Shown one piece after another: positions 7,736 to 16,777 of a stretch of DNA of 64,000 nt; the stretch's first letter is position 1, and each line of letters starts with the position of its first letter. The notes below the pieces were generated by a model. The model saw only the letters and a program-made list of their open reading frames with translations, was not told the DNA's origin and did not search any database. The stretch lies in assembly GCA_035274465.1 (NCBI GenBank), contig DATEOF010000142.1, positions 1 through 64,000 on the forward strand. The letters are read 5' to 3'. The translations under genes were made by a program, and so were the position numbers. The DNA comes from JADGRF01 sp035274465 (GTDB taxonomy: Bacteria; Myxococcota_A; Polyangia; Polyangiales; JAFGIB01).

Positions 7736-10059
7736 ATCGCAGCCGCGCTCCAGAGCACCACGCGAAAGCCGAAGTTCATCGACAGCACCACGCTGAGGAT
7801 CGAGCCGACCACGCTGGAGCAGCCGTTGATGCCCCACGCCCACGGCCCGAGCCAGGGGTCCCGTTCGCTCGCCAGGCGCAGGCCGTACGCGAACGGGACG
7901 CCCAGCAGCATGCCGAGCGGCGCCAGGAACAGCACTGCCAGCGCGATGCGGACGCCGAGCGCGGCGCCCATGAAGCTGGCGAAGAGCGGCGCAGACAGCG
8001 CGTTCCAGGCCGCGATGTAGAGCGCGATGCCGAGCGGCCACAGCCACAGGCTGCGCTGGCCTGCGCGCTCGGCGAGCAGCAAGCTGCCCATGCCGGTGAA
8101 CACGAGCAGCGAGAACAGGCTGACCGTGAGCGAGTACACCGGCTGGCCCAGGAACAGCGTGAGCTTCTGCATGACCGCGATCTCGATCAGGATGAAGCCC
8201 ATGCCGAGCGCGCAGAAGTAGCCCAGGAACGCGGTGCGGCCGGGTCCAGCTGCCGGCCTCGCCGCTCGCAGCGGCAAGAGGATCAGGCCGGCGCTGAGCA
8301 GCACGCTCACCAGTAGCTGCGTCAGGATGAAGAACGGGTTGCCCTGCGAGACCGCGGGGATGTCCGCGACCTTGTCGAACGCCGCCAGTGGGCGCTGCCA
8401 GCGCGCGAAGTTGAAGAAGTAGGGTCGGTCGTCCGAGGTGGGTTCGATGTTGTACTTGAAGTCGCGGATGATCGACGGCTTGTCCGGCGAGCGCACGAAC
8501 TTGTCGAGCATGGTGGGCACCGGCCGGCTGGGCAGGTACTCGATGCGGATGCCGCCCAGAGCGGCGAACTGCCGTGTGCTCGCTTCGTCCGCGGCGCTGA
8601 AGCGGCCCTTCTTGAGCAGCAGCGCCAGCATGCGGTCCTGCGTGGCCAGCGCGATGATCGAGTGCTCGACGTCGTGTACGCCGAAGTCTTCGAGCGCCGA
8701 GCTGATGTTCGAGACCAGGCGGATCGCCTCCATCGACGCGGCGAAGCGCGCGATCTGCAGGATGCCGCCGGGGGCCAGGTGCTGATACATCGAGGCGATC
8801 GCCTCTCGCGTGTAGAGGTAGTTCTCGGCCAGCACGTACGCACCCGAGGCCAGCGCGGTCCAGGTGTCGATGCCGGACATCTGCACCACGTCGTACTGGC
8901 GCGGATCGCGCATCAGCTCGCTGCGGCCTTCGCCCAACACGAATTCGACGCCGGGGTCTTCGAGCAGCGCACGCGAGTAGTCGCGCAAGAGGCGCCGGTG
9001 CACGTCGATCACGGGTGCGTTCAGCTCGATCGCCCGCACCGAGCGCGCGCCGTAGGCCCGGGCCGCCCAGACATCGTTGCCGCCACCGAGGCCGATCACG
9101 AGCACGCGCGGCCGCGGCATCAGCCGGTAGCTCGCCGCGTACATCGAGCGCTTCAGCGGTTCGAGGCCGTTCGGATCGTTCGAGTAGTCGATGATCGCGG
9201 TACCGGCCGAAGCGTCCTGCGCGATGTGTGCCCAGCGCGACGGCGGCGCGATCGGGCTCGGATTGCTGCCGCTCATGAAGATGAATGCCGGGAAGCCCGG
9301 AGGCGCAACCTCGACGTCGACGCGGCTGTTGCTGGTCCAGGCGCGCAAGATCTGCTGGCCCGACTGGCCGCCGGTGAGCTCGCGCAGCCCGCTGCCTTTG
9401 CTCGGGATCGGCACGAGCGCGTCGAAGTGCGGCACGAGCGCGAGCAGCGAGGCGCCGAGGCCGGCTGCCGCCCAGAGCTGCACTCGCGTCAGCGGCCAGA
9501 TCACCGCGCAGGCCAGCAGGGCGAGCAGCACCACGCACACGAACACGCCACCCGCACCGAACAGTCTCAGCAGCAGCGGGCAGGCGAAACAACCGACGGC
9601 GGCCGCGGCCAGATCCACGGCGTACAGCCGGCTCGCGTGCTCGACGCGAAACGTCAGCAGCATGCCGATCGCGATACCGGCGAAGCCGAACGGCAGCGCG
9701 CCCACCAGGTTGAACGCAAGCAGCGACGACAAGTGCAGCGGGTCGCCGAGCACCAGTTCCTTCGGCAGCGGCCACTGCTGCAGCGCGAAGTACGTGCAGA
9801 TCAACGCGACCAGGTACGCTGCGCTGAAGCGCCCGAGCCACAGTCGCGGCGCCTCGCGCCAGCGCGCTTGACGCAGCGCGAGCAAGCTGCCGCCCGCGCC
9901 CAACGCGAGCAGGCAGTTGCTGATCACCAGGTACGCGAAGTGGAAGTGCAGCCGCAGCGCGCAGATGCGCGTCAGCAAGATCTCGTGCATCAGCATCGAG
10001 CCCGCGATCAGCCCGATACTCACGACCTCGTACATCTCCGGCTGCGCGCGACGGCTCAT
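7645..10059 (-). CDS. Polytopic membrane protein with a spermidine-synthase-like domain
   Basis: 804 residues. An N-terminal block of about seven hydrophobic helices (1-220), a cytoplasmic Rossmann domain resembling spermidine synthase (about 300-500) and a second helical block (about 560-790). The nucleotide-binding turn is VLVIGLGGGNDVWAARAYG, followed by an acidic residue in RAIELNAPVID and a YDVVQMSG strand. The architecture is that of the large membrane-bound SpeE-like proteins seen in many delta-proteobacteria. Whether it transfers aminopropyl groups is unclear, as the catalytic Asp-Tyr set is not obvious. ATG start at 10059; first of a block of minus-strand envelope genes. Confidence 0.82.
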   Translation of the reverse strand: MSRRAQPEMYEVVSIGLIAGSMLMHEILLTRICALRLHFHFAYLVISNCLLALGAGGSLLALRQARWREAPRLWLGRFSAAYLVALICTYFALQQWPLPKELVLGDPLHLSSLLAFNLVGALPFGFAGIAIGMLLTFRVEHASRLYAVDLAAAAVGCFACPLLLRLFGAGGVFVCVVLLALLACAVIWPLTRVQLWAAAGLGASLLALVPHFDALVPIPSKGSGLRELTGGQSGQQILRAWTSNSRVDVEVAPPGFPAFIFMSGSNPSPIAPPSRWAHIAQDASAGTAIIDYSNDPNGLEPLKRSMYAASYRLMPRPRVLVIGLGGGNDVWAARAYGARSVRAIELNAPVIDVHRRLLRDYSRALLEDPGVEFVLGEGRSELMRDPRQYDVVQMSGIDTWTALASGAYVLAENYLYTREAIASMYQHLAPGGILQIARFAASMEAIRLVSNISSALEDFGVHDVEHSIIALATQDRMLALLLKKGRFSAADEASTRQFAALGGIRIEYLPSRPVPTMLDKFVRSPDKPSIIRDFKYNIEPTSDDRPYFFNFARWQRPLAAFDKVADIPAVSQGNPFFILTQLLVSVLLSAGLILLPLRAARPAAGPGRTAFLGYFCALGMGFILIEIAVMQKLTLFLGQPVYSLTVSLFSLLVFTGMGSLLLAERAGQRSLWLWPLGIALYIAAWNALSAPLFASFMGAALGVRIALAVLFLAPLGMLLGVPFAYGLRLASERDPWLGPWAWGINGCSSVVGSILSVVLSMNFGFRVVLWSAAAIYVAGFAALWFALGGGKQPTPGTNRPTRAA

Positions 10060-10095
10060 CGGTCTCGTCCTTCAGCGCTTCGCGCAGTCGCGCGC

Positions 10096-10237
10096 GAGAC
10101 AATCAACAGGAAGGCGGGAAGCCGGGAAGGTGAGACGAGATTTTGTGCTACCGCGGGCTCGCGAAGCCGGCCGATGCAAGCCCGCGGCAGCAAAACAAGT
10201 CTCGCTCCCCGGCCTCCGGTCTTCCTGTTCAATCCCT
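10096..10237. repeat. Long imperfect palindrome (~140 bp) in an intergenic gap
   Basis: Left arm 10096-10161 and right arm 10178-10237 are imperfect reverse complements. Shared blocks from outside in are AACAGGAAG, GCCGGG, GAGAC, TTTTG/GCT and CCGCGGGCT, around a short GCCGGC-containing centre. It fills most of the 229-bp gap between two minus-strand genes. It could be a structured RNA element, a MITE-like repeat or a terminator/attenuator. The sequence has no resemblance to a tRNA or known riboswitch that I can see. Confidence 0.7.
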
Positions 10238-10288
10238 CTGCCTCTCGCGTCTTTTTCACCATGCGAAGATGTGACGTGTCGAGAGACG

Positions 10289-11659
10289 TCAGTCGAACAT
10301 GCGCGATAGGATCAGATCTTTCAACCTCTCCATCGGCACGACCCCTTGCAGGTCGAGCTTCCAGCTGCTGATCACGGCCGCTCCCCGCTGCGGGTCGTCG
10401 CGGGCGATGCGGCGTGCGCCGCGGACGTTGCGCTCGTCGATGTCGATCACGTCGAACGGCACCTTCAGGCCGAGCGCGAGCTGACCGAGTCGTTTGGCCA
10501 TATGCAGCTTGCCGGCCACACCCGGCTTCAAGAACAGCTCGCAGGTGTCGGTGCCGATCTTGTCGAAGATCGCGACGCAATCGGCGAAGTCGGGTGTCTT
10601 GTTTGGATCCAACCAGTACGGATACGCGAACCACGCGCGCGGGGTCGAGGTCGCCATCAGCTCGCCGGAGCGGGCGTGGGCGATGCCTGCCCGCGCTTGC
10701 GCACCCGCATCGAGCACCTGTTGCACGCCGGGTGTGGCTTCGAGCAGCGAACGAACCGCCGAGACGTCCTCGGCCCTCGCCACGTAGACGTGTGCGATCT
10801 GGTTGTCGCACACCGCGAACGCGCGGCTGGTCCCCGGATCGAGTCGCTCGCCGTTGGGCGCGTCCTCGACCTGGAGGAAGCCCGCGTTGCGCAGCACCTT
10901 GTTCAAGAACACCGGCTGGTCGACCGTGGCGAAGCCGTAGTCCGACATGATCAGCACGTCGCGATCCTGGGCGTGTGCAGCCGAGAGCAGCGGCGCGAGC
11001 GCAGCATCCATCGCGATCAACGCCGCGGCGACTTGCGGCGAGTCCGGCCCGAAACGCGCGCCGTCGTAGTCGAGGAACGGCGGGTAGACGAGCAGCAATT
11101 CCGGATCGCTCCGCTCCAGCACGTGCAGCGCCGCGCCGATGATCCACTGGCTGGACTCGATGTTCGCCAGCGGACCCCAGAAGCGCGGAAACGGGAAGGG
11201 CCCCAGCTTTTCGGTCAGCTCGCCGTGCAGCGCTCGCGGCTCGGCGAAGAACTCGAACTGCTTCTTGCCGCTCACCCAGTACACCGGCCGTTCGGTCACG
11301 CGGATCTCGCAGCTGCTGTCGGCGCAGTGTCGAACGAACAGATTGGCCGTGCGCACCTTCGGATCGCGCGCGCGCGCCGCCTCCCAAAGCGGCGTGCCGC
11401 TGAGCAAGTGGCTCGAGCGATTCCAGTTGAACAGCTTGGCGTACTCGCGCTCGTACAGGCAGTTGCCGATGATGCCGTGCTCGCTCGGCAAGCTGCCCAT
11501 GATCAGGCTTGCGTGCGAGGGACAGGTCAAGCTCGGAAAGGGTTCCCGCAGCGGGTACAGGCCACCGCGTCCTGCGAGCGCTCGCAGGTTCGGCGTGCGC
11601 TCGCTGACTTCAGCGGGGCTCAGCGCGGCGACATCGATGATCAACAGCTTGCGAGGCAT
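10289..11659 (-). CDS. Alkaline-phosphatase-superfamily phosphodiesterase/nucleotide pyrophosphatase-like protein
   Basis: 456 residues. The N-terminus LLIIDVAAL provides the first metal-binding Asp, and FPSLTCPSHASLIMG holds the Thr nucleophile in the position used by type I phosphodiesterase/nucleotide pyrophosphatases (PF01663). Further metal ligands are expected in DYDGARFGPDS and MSDYGFATVDQ. No signal peptide is visible, so it is probably cytoplasmic. Such enzymes hydrolyse phosphodiester or phosphonate bonds of nucleotides or lipids. Transcribed after the polytopic membrane gene at 11679-13409, with a 19-bp gap. Confidence 0.88.
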   Translation of the reverse strand: MPRKLLIIDVAALSPAEVSERTPNLRALAGRGGLYPLREPFPSLTCPSHASLIMGSLPSEHGIIGNCLYEREYAKLFNWNRSSHLLSGTPLWEAARARDPKVRTANLFVRHCADSSCEIRVTERPVYWVSGKKQFEFFAEPRALHGELTEKLGPFPFPRFWGPLANIESSQWIIGAALHVLERSDPELLLVYPPFLDYDGARFGPDSPQVAAALIAMDAALAPLLSAAHAQDRDVLIMSDYGFATVDQPVFLNKVLRNAGFLQVEDAPNGERLDPGTSRAFAVCDNQIAHVYVARAEDVSAVRSLLEATPGVQQVLDAGAQARAGIAHARSGELMATSTPRAWFAYPYWLDPNKTPDFADCVAIFDKIGTDTCELFLKPGVAGKLHMAKRLGQLALGLKVPFDVIDIDERNVRGARRIARDDPQRGAAVISSWKLDLQGVVPMERLKDLILSRMFD

Positions 11660-11678
11660 GCCGCAGGTCTAACAGAAA

Positions 11679-13409
11679 TCACCACTGGACGTCGCCTGGC
11701 GGTGCGTACAGGGTCTTGGTCTGTCCGATCGCAGGCAGAGTCAACTTCGTGTAGGCGCCCTTGTACGCGTCCCAGGTCATCCACCAGTAGTGCTTCGAGT
11801 CGAGACCAGCGACGGCGATGCGAACCTGCGCCGGTCGTCCGTCGCTCGTGAGCTCCTCCACGCCCACCCAGGCGCCGAGCAAGCCGATGAGCTGACCCTT
11901 CGCGAACGGCTCGTTGCGCGGGCGAGCCAGCACGCTCGTGCGGTCGGCGAGATAACCACCTTCGGGTTGGAGCAGTATCGCGTTTTGGTCCAGGCGCGTC
12001 AGGCGCACGGGTCGCTCGCAGACGCCGAGCGTGTGCATGATCAGCGGTCCGCGCCCGCCCAGCTGCTGCCGGTAGACGGCGACGAACGAGCTGGTCACGA
12101 AGTCCGGCGTGTTGACCAGCATGATCACCGTCTCTTCGATCTCCTTGCCGGCGGGCAGGCTGTGCATGGCGTGCAGCACGCGCTGGTGAGTGTGGCGCCA
12201 GAAGCTGGGGCCGAGCGGCATCGCCAAGAGCGCGATCAGGGCGTGTCCGACCAGGGGCAGGGCGAACGCGACCCGCACCCGTTCGCGGCAGGCCATCAGC
12301 AGCACGGCGGCGAAGCCGTGTGCTCCGAAGCCGGCGATGAACAGCAGGCGCGACACGGTGCCGACCGCGCACAGCGGCACCAGCGCGAGCAGGCAGCCGG
12401 AGAGCAGGAAGCGTGCGGTCGGCTGCTGCCAGGCCGTGCGGAAGCCGTAGACGAGCGCGGGCAGCCAGACCAGCACCGCGGTCGCGCGCACCAGCAGGCG
12501 CGCGGCACGCGGCAACTCGCCGCTGACCTCGTTGCCGATGCCGAATTGCACGCGCAACAGGTCGGGCAAGCGATAGCTGGCGTGGCGCAGGAACTGCAGC
12601 GGTTCGATGCGCGGATCGACGTAGGCGCCGCTGCCGTGCACGCCGTAGCCGAGCAGCGACGCGAACAGCATCCAGCCCAGGCTGACCATTGCCAGGGGCG
12701 CGAGCGCGATCACGCGATCATGAACCGGCGCACGATCGAGGAACAGCGCGTAGGCGATGTAGTAGCCCCAGATCGAGATCGCGCCTTCGCTGCAGGCGTG
12801 CGCCGCCAGGAGCAGCAGCGGCGTGAGCCACTTGGCCCAGACCAGTGCACTTCGCCGCGCGCGATCGAAGCACCAGACGCTGCCGAGCGCGAAGAGCGCG
12901 GTGAGCAGCGTGTTGCGGCTGGCGAGCCAGGCGGTGCTCAGCACGTGCGCGTCGTCCGCGGCATAGAGCAACACCGCCAGCCACAACACCAGGCCGGGAC
13001 CGATCAGGCGCCGATAGAGGTCGGCCACCAGCAGCACGATCGCGGCGTAGAGCGCGATGTTGTGCGCGTGCATCAGCGCGGGCGTCTTGGGCCAGAGCAG
13101 GTAGTCGAGGAAGTGGCTGCACGTGGCGAGCGGACGCAGGAACGCGACGCTCAGGTGCGGCGACGCCCACCAGGGCTGAATACCGTAGTAGATCAGCTTG
13201 TCTACAGGCCCGCGCCCATCGAACATGTTCCACCACGCCGCGCGCGAAGGCAGGGCGCCCGCGAGGTGCTCGGTGATGAAGCCGCGATGGACGATGTCGT
13301 CGGCGATCAGGCCCAGCCACAGCCCGGGGATGCACAACACGCACGCCAGCGCGACACCCCAAAAGTACGGCGCCCGCGGGTGCGCAATCCAACGTCCGAG
13401 CCGAGGCAT
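11679..13409 (-). CDS. Polytopic membrane protein, possibly glycosyltransferase-like
   Basis: 576 residues with roughly ten hydrophobic helices up to residue ~430. An early loop carries LIADDIVHRGFI, an acidic pair after the first helix as in GT-C membrane glycosyltransferases, where that Asp is catalytic. The C-terminal ~150 residues form a soluble, probably periplasmic domain (from about LPAGKEIEETVIM). The GT-C assignment is an inference from topology and the acidic motif only. It sits between the phosphodiesterase and the small zinc-motif protein in a minus-strand envelope block. Confidence 0.7.
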   Translation of the reverse strand: MPRLGRWIAHPRAPYFWGVALACVLCIPGLWLGLIADDIVHRGFITEHLAGALPSRAAWWNMFDGRGPVDKLIYYGIQPWWASPHLSVAFLRPLATCSHFLDYLLWPKTPALMHAHNIALYAAIVLLVADLYRRLIGPGLVLWLAVLLYAADDAHVLSTAWLASRNTLLTALFALGSVWCFDRARRSALVWAKWLTPLLLLAAHACSEGAISIWGYYIAYALFLDRAPVHDRVIALAPLAMVSLGWMLFASLLGYGVHGSGAYVDPRIEPLQFLRHASYRLPDLLRVQFGIGNEVSGELPRAARLLVRATAVLVWLPALVYGFRTAWQQPTARFLLSGCLLALVPLCAVGTVSRLLFIAGFGAHGFAAVLLMACRERVRVAFALPLVGHALIALLAMPLGPSFWRHTHQRVLHAMHSLPAGKEIEETVIMLVNTPDFVTSSFVAVYRQQLGGRGPLIMHTLGVCERPVRLTRLDQNAILLQPEGGYLADRTSVLARPRNEPFAKGQLIGLLGAWVGVEELTSDGRPAQVRIAVAGLDSKHYWWMTWDAYKGAYTKLTLPAIGQTKTLYAPPGDVQW

Positions 13410-13466
13410 GAGCTGCGCCGCAGCATTGCAGCGAACCGCCCTCTACATCAACGTCTCACAACTAGC

Positions 13467-13814
13467 TCATTCGGACTTAACCGGGTACATGCTGAGGACG
13501 TCGTTGGCCAGGAACTTGATGCGCGAGAGCGTGGGGTCCGACTCGTCGAGGTCCACACTTGCGGCCAGGATCTGCAGCAGCGCGTGGTGTGCTCGCCGCA
13601 CCTCGCCCACGAGCCAGCGCAAATCCTGCCCCGGTTCGCCGCTGGTGGCTGCGTAGATCTTTTCCAGCTCGCGCAGGCGCCATTCGGTGCGCACCAGCCC
13701 GGAGGGCAAGCGCCCGATGCCCGCGCAATCAATACACGTGAGTGGTCCGGACTCGCTGCCGGTGACTCCCTCGCCGTGACACGTGCCGCATACCTCTGCG
13801 TTTGCCTGACTCAT
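13467..13814 (-). CDS. Small protein with an N-terminal DnaJ-type zinc motif
   Basis: 115 residues. Two CxxC-type knuckles, CGTCHGEG (about 9-16) and CIDCAGIG (about 27-34), match half of the DnaJ Cys-rich domain and probably bind one Zn. The rest is helical, with no J domain. ATG start at 13814 behind AGGAGCAGG. It follows the flippase/phosphatase fusion gene by 17 bp, so the two are probably cotranscribed. Free-standing zinc knuckles of this kind often act in protein-protein contacts; no specific role can be stated. Confidence 0.75.
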   Translation of the reverse strand: MSQANAEVCGTCHGEGVTGSESGPLTCIDCAGIGRLPSGLVRTEWRLRELEKIYAATSGEPGQDLRWLVGEVRRAHHALLQILAASVDLDESDPTLSRIKFLANDVLSMYPVKSE

Positions 13815-13831
13815 GCTGCCTGCTCCTGACT

Positions 13832-16777
13832 TCAGTTTGGCTTGTCGCCGCCTGCATAGCCCAACGCGCGCAAGCGCGCCGCGGCGTTCTCATCGCTGGC
13901 GATGTCGACCGACTGCTGGCTGGCGCGTCCCTGCGCCGCGTCGCGTTCGTGTTGTTCGAGGGCCTTGTGGCTGAACTCCACCAGCGCGGGCTCGTCTGCC
14001 GCCAGGTTCACTTGCTCGCGCGGATCCTGATCCACGCGGTAGAACTCGCGCTCGGCCAGCTTGCGCGGATTGCCCGGGTTGGCAGTGATCAGCTTGAGCT
14101 GGGCGCCGCCGCGGTCGATGCGCAGCGCGCGCAGCACGTTGCCCTCGTGGCTCTCCTCGGCGAACACCTCGGTGTTGCCCGCGAACAGCTCGCGGCCCTG
14201 CACGCCCTGGGGGATCGCGACGCCCGCGCGCTTGAGCAGCGTCGGCATCAGATCGATCGACTGCACCCAGTGCCGTACCACGTTGCCGCGCATCTCACCG
14301 CCCGGCAGCTTGACCAGGAGCGGCACGCGGACCTGCTCGTCGTACAGGGTCGTGCCGTGCCAAAAGCCGCCGTGCTCGTGGAACTCTTCGCCGTGGTCCG
14401 CCGTGATGACGATCGTGAGCTCGTCGTAGATGTTGCGGCGCTTGAGCTCGTCGATCAGCTGACCGAAGTTTTCGTCCCAGTAGGTGATCTCGCCGTCGTA
14501 CAGCTTGCGCAGCGCGGGAGCTTCGTCTGGATCGGGCTCCTGGTGCGCGGCGCGCGCGTAGGCAGTGCCGTCGTACGGGTGCGGGTAGTACGGATCGTGC
14601 GGATCCATGTAGCCCACGAAGAAGAACCACGGCGCCTTGGGTTGCTGGTCGAGCATGCCGAGCAGCTGCTTGTTCACGACCGAAGCGTCCTGGTAGGCGC
14701 TACCCACCTCGACGCGGCCGCTCTTGGCGCGCACGGTCTCGATGCGCTGGCGCATGAACTGCACGAGCAGCAACTTGGCCGCGGTGTCGTTGGCGCCGAG
14801 CACGAAGTTCGGCTCGAGGTAGCGGTAGACGTCGAAGCCCTGATGGAAGTTGAAGAACGGTGCGACGTTGTAGTTGGTGACGATGCCGCGCGTGGTGTAG
14901 CCAAAGGAACGCAACGCTTCGGGCAACGTCGCGATCTCGTTCGGGAGCGCATCGCCCTTGGCCATGGTGCGGTGGCTCGCGGGATAGCGACCGCTCAGGA
15001 TCGAGGCGAAGCTCGGTCGCGTCCACGAGGCGTTGGCGAACGCCGCGTCGAAGCGGATGGCGTCCTTCGCGAACGCATCCAGCCGCGGGGTCTTGCCGTT
15101 CTGGTAGCCGTAGAGCGGCAGGTGATCGGCGCGCAGCGTGTCGACCACGATGAACAAGATGTTGCCGGCCTCGGGCGGCGCCTTGGGGCGCGCGCTCAGA
15201 TCGGGCTCGGCGGACGCGTGGTGCGCGACGCGCGCGAAGCCGAACAGGCCGAGCCCGAGCGCGACGATCAACGCGGGCGTGCCCCAGGCCTTCAGCAAGA
15301 AGCCGCCGGGCCTGCGCTCGGTGAACAGGCGCAGCACGAACGACAGCACGAAGTACACCAGCACGGCTGCGAGCGCGCAGCCACCCAGCACGGCCAGGCC
15401 CTTGGCGCTCTTCCACACCAACTCTTCGTGGTAGTAGTCGCGGCGCACGCGAAACGCGCCGATCGCGAAGCTGACGGCGGCCACGAACGCGGCACAGGTG
15501 CGCGCATAGGCACGCGATTCGGGCGCCGCCGTGCGCTGCATGAGTCGGCCGGACCATGCGAGCGCGAGGCCGAGGCCGGCACCCAGGCCGCCGAAGATCA
15601 GCGCGTACACCAGCGTGCCGTACACCAGCACGCCGTAGTCGGGATCGGCCGCGCTCGAGCGCAGGATCACGATCGCCTCGCCGCAGCCGAGCAGCGCACC
15701 GGCCAGAAGGCCCGCGCCCAGGCCGACGGCCAGCCCGCGCGTGCGCTTGGGCCACTCGCTCTCGGGCACGGGGGGCAACGCGGCGTGCACCGCTTCCTCG
15801 TGCTCGGCGTGCTCGACCTGGATCTGCACGCTGTAGCCGACGCGGCGCGCCATGAAGACGATGCCGCCGAACGACGAGATGAACATCTCGATCAGGAAGC
15901 CGAGCGTCGGAATCAGCACCGCCACCGCGTCGGGCACGCCGACCCGCGTGTAGAGCGCGACCGCGGTCGCCTCGCGCAGGCCGATGCCGTTGATCGACGC
16001 CGGCAAGAGCGTGGCGAAGATCTGCAGCGACGAGCCGAAGAACACCTCGCCCACGCCGAGCTGGGCGTTCAGCGCATGCGCCGCACCGACGTAGATGAAG
16101 GCGCGGAAGAAGTGCGTGCCGATGCCGAGCAACGCCGCCTGCGCGACCAGGCCGCCCTTGCCCTCGTAGGCGCAGACCGCGTCGGTGGTCGTGCGCAATT
16201 TGCCGGCGATCTGCGCCGGCATGCGCGCGGCCAGCAGGCGGAACAGCGCCGGTTTGCTGACCAATGTGATCGACGCGACGATCAAGCTCAGGAAGAACGC
16301 GTCGACCAGCAGCACGCCGGAGACACCGATGAAGCGCAGGCCGAAGAACGAGCCGCCGATCACCACCGCACCGAACGCCAGCCAGCCGAGCACCATCTCG
16401 ATGCCGATGCTGGCCGTGGCGCGCGCCACCTTGCCGGTGTGTTTGGCGATGTCGTAGATGCGGTAGCCGTTCAACCCGGTCCAGCCGCCCGGCGCGAACT
16501 CGCCGAAGAAGCGGCCGATCATGAACGAGCCGATCAAGTGGCGCAGCGGCGCGTGGATGCCCTGGCCGATCAGCAAGCGTTGCCAGCGGATCACGCTGCA
16601 GGAGATCGCGCATAGCTGCATGACCAGCCCGAACAGCACCCAGCCGAACGAGATGTTCGACAGGTGGTGCCACAGATCGGCCGCGCCCTGGCGCGCGATC
16701 ACCTTGGAGTACAGGGCGATCACGATGCCGAGCGAGATCGCGAGCTTGAGCAGGAAGATGATGCGCTGTTTGGTCAT
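13832..16777 (-). CDS. Fusion of MprF-type flippase membrane domain with an alkaline-phosphatase/sulfatase-superfamily enzyme
   Basis: 981 residues. Residues 1-310 look like the LPG_synthase_TM/UPF0104 domain (MprF flippase half), with the FGEFAPGGWTGLNGYR and PASINGIGLREA segments. Residues ~345-515 add more helices. Residues ~535-980 are a sulfatase-fold domain: metal-binding VVDTLRADH, nucleophile region SWTRPSFASILSGRYP, ITADHGEEFHEHGG and a VPLLVKLPG strand. At the nucleophile position (about residue 586) there is Thr, not the Cys/Ser converted to formylglycine in true sulfatases, and the Arg of the C-x-P-S-R signature is Phe. This points to a phosphatase or phosphotransferase. Its start overlaps the FBPase stop by ATGA. 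Confidence 0.85.
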   Translation of the reverse strand: MTKQRIIFLLKLAISLGIVIALYSKVIARQGAADLWHHLSNISFGWVLFGLVMQLCAISCSVIRWQRLLIGQGIHAPLRHLIGSFMIGRFFGEFAPGGWTGLNGYRIYDIAKHTGKVARATASIGIEMVLGWLAFGAVVIGGSFFGLRFIGVSGVLLVDAFFLSLIVASITLVSKPALFRLLAARMPAQIAGKLRTTTDAVCAYEGKGGLVAQAALLGIGTHFFRAFIYVGAAHALNAQLGVGEVFFGSSLQIFATLLPASINGIGLREATAVALYTRVGVPDAVAVLIPTLGFLIEMFISSFGGIVFMARRVGYSVQIQVEHAEHEEAVHAALPPVPESEWPKRTRGLAVGLGAGLLAGALLGCGEAIVILRSSAADPDYGVLVYGTLVYALIFGGLGAGLGLALAWSGRLMQRTAAPESRAYARTCAAFVAAVSFAIGAFRVRRDYYHEELVWKSAKGLAVLGGCALAAVLVYFVLSFVLRLFTERRPGGFLLKAWGTPALIVALGLGLFGFARVAHHASAEPDLSARPKAPPEAGNILFIVVDTLRADHLPLYGYQNGKTPRLDAFAKDAIRFDAAFANASWTRPSFASILSGRYPASHRTMAKGDALPNEIATLPEALRSFGYTTRGIVTNYNVAPFFNFHQGFDVYRYLEPNFVLGANDTAAKLLLVQFMRQRIETVRAKSGRVEVGSAYQDASVVNKQLLGMLDQQPKAPWFFFVGYMDPHDPYYPHPYDGTAYARAAHQEPDPDEAPALRKLYDGEITYWDENFGQLIDELKRRNIYDELTIVITADHGEEFHEHGGFWHGTTLYDEQVRVPLLVKLPGGEMRGNVVRHWVQSIDLMPTLLKRAGVAIPQGVQGRELFAGNTEVFAEESHEGNVLRALRIDRGGAQLKLITANPGNPRKLAEREFYRVDQDPREQVNLAADEPALVEFSHKALEQHERDAAQGRASQQSVDIASDENAAARLRALGYAGGDKPN

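Noticed and set aside
13832..16777. Annotating the fusion's C-terminal domain as a sulfatase
   Set aside because: The FGly-forming Cys/Ser and the Arg of the C-x-P-S-R signature are absent; Thr and Phe occupy those places, so only the fold, not the activity, is supported.
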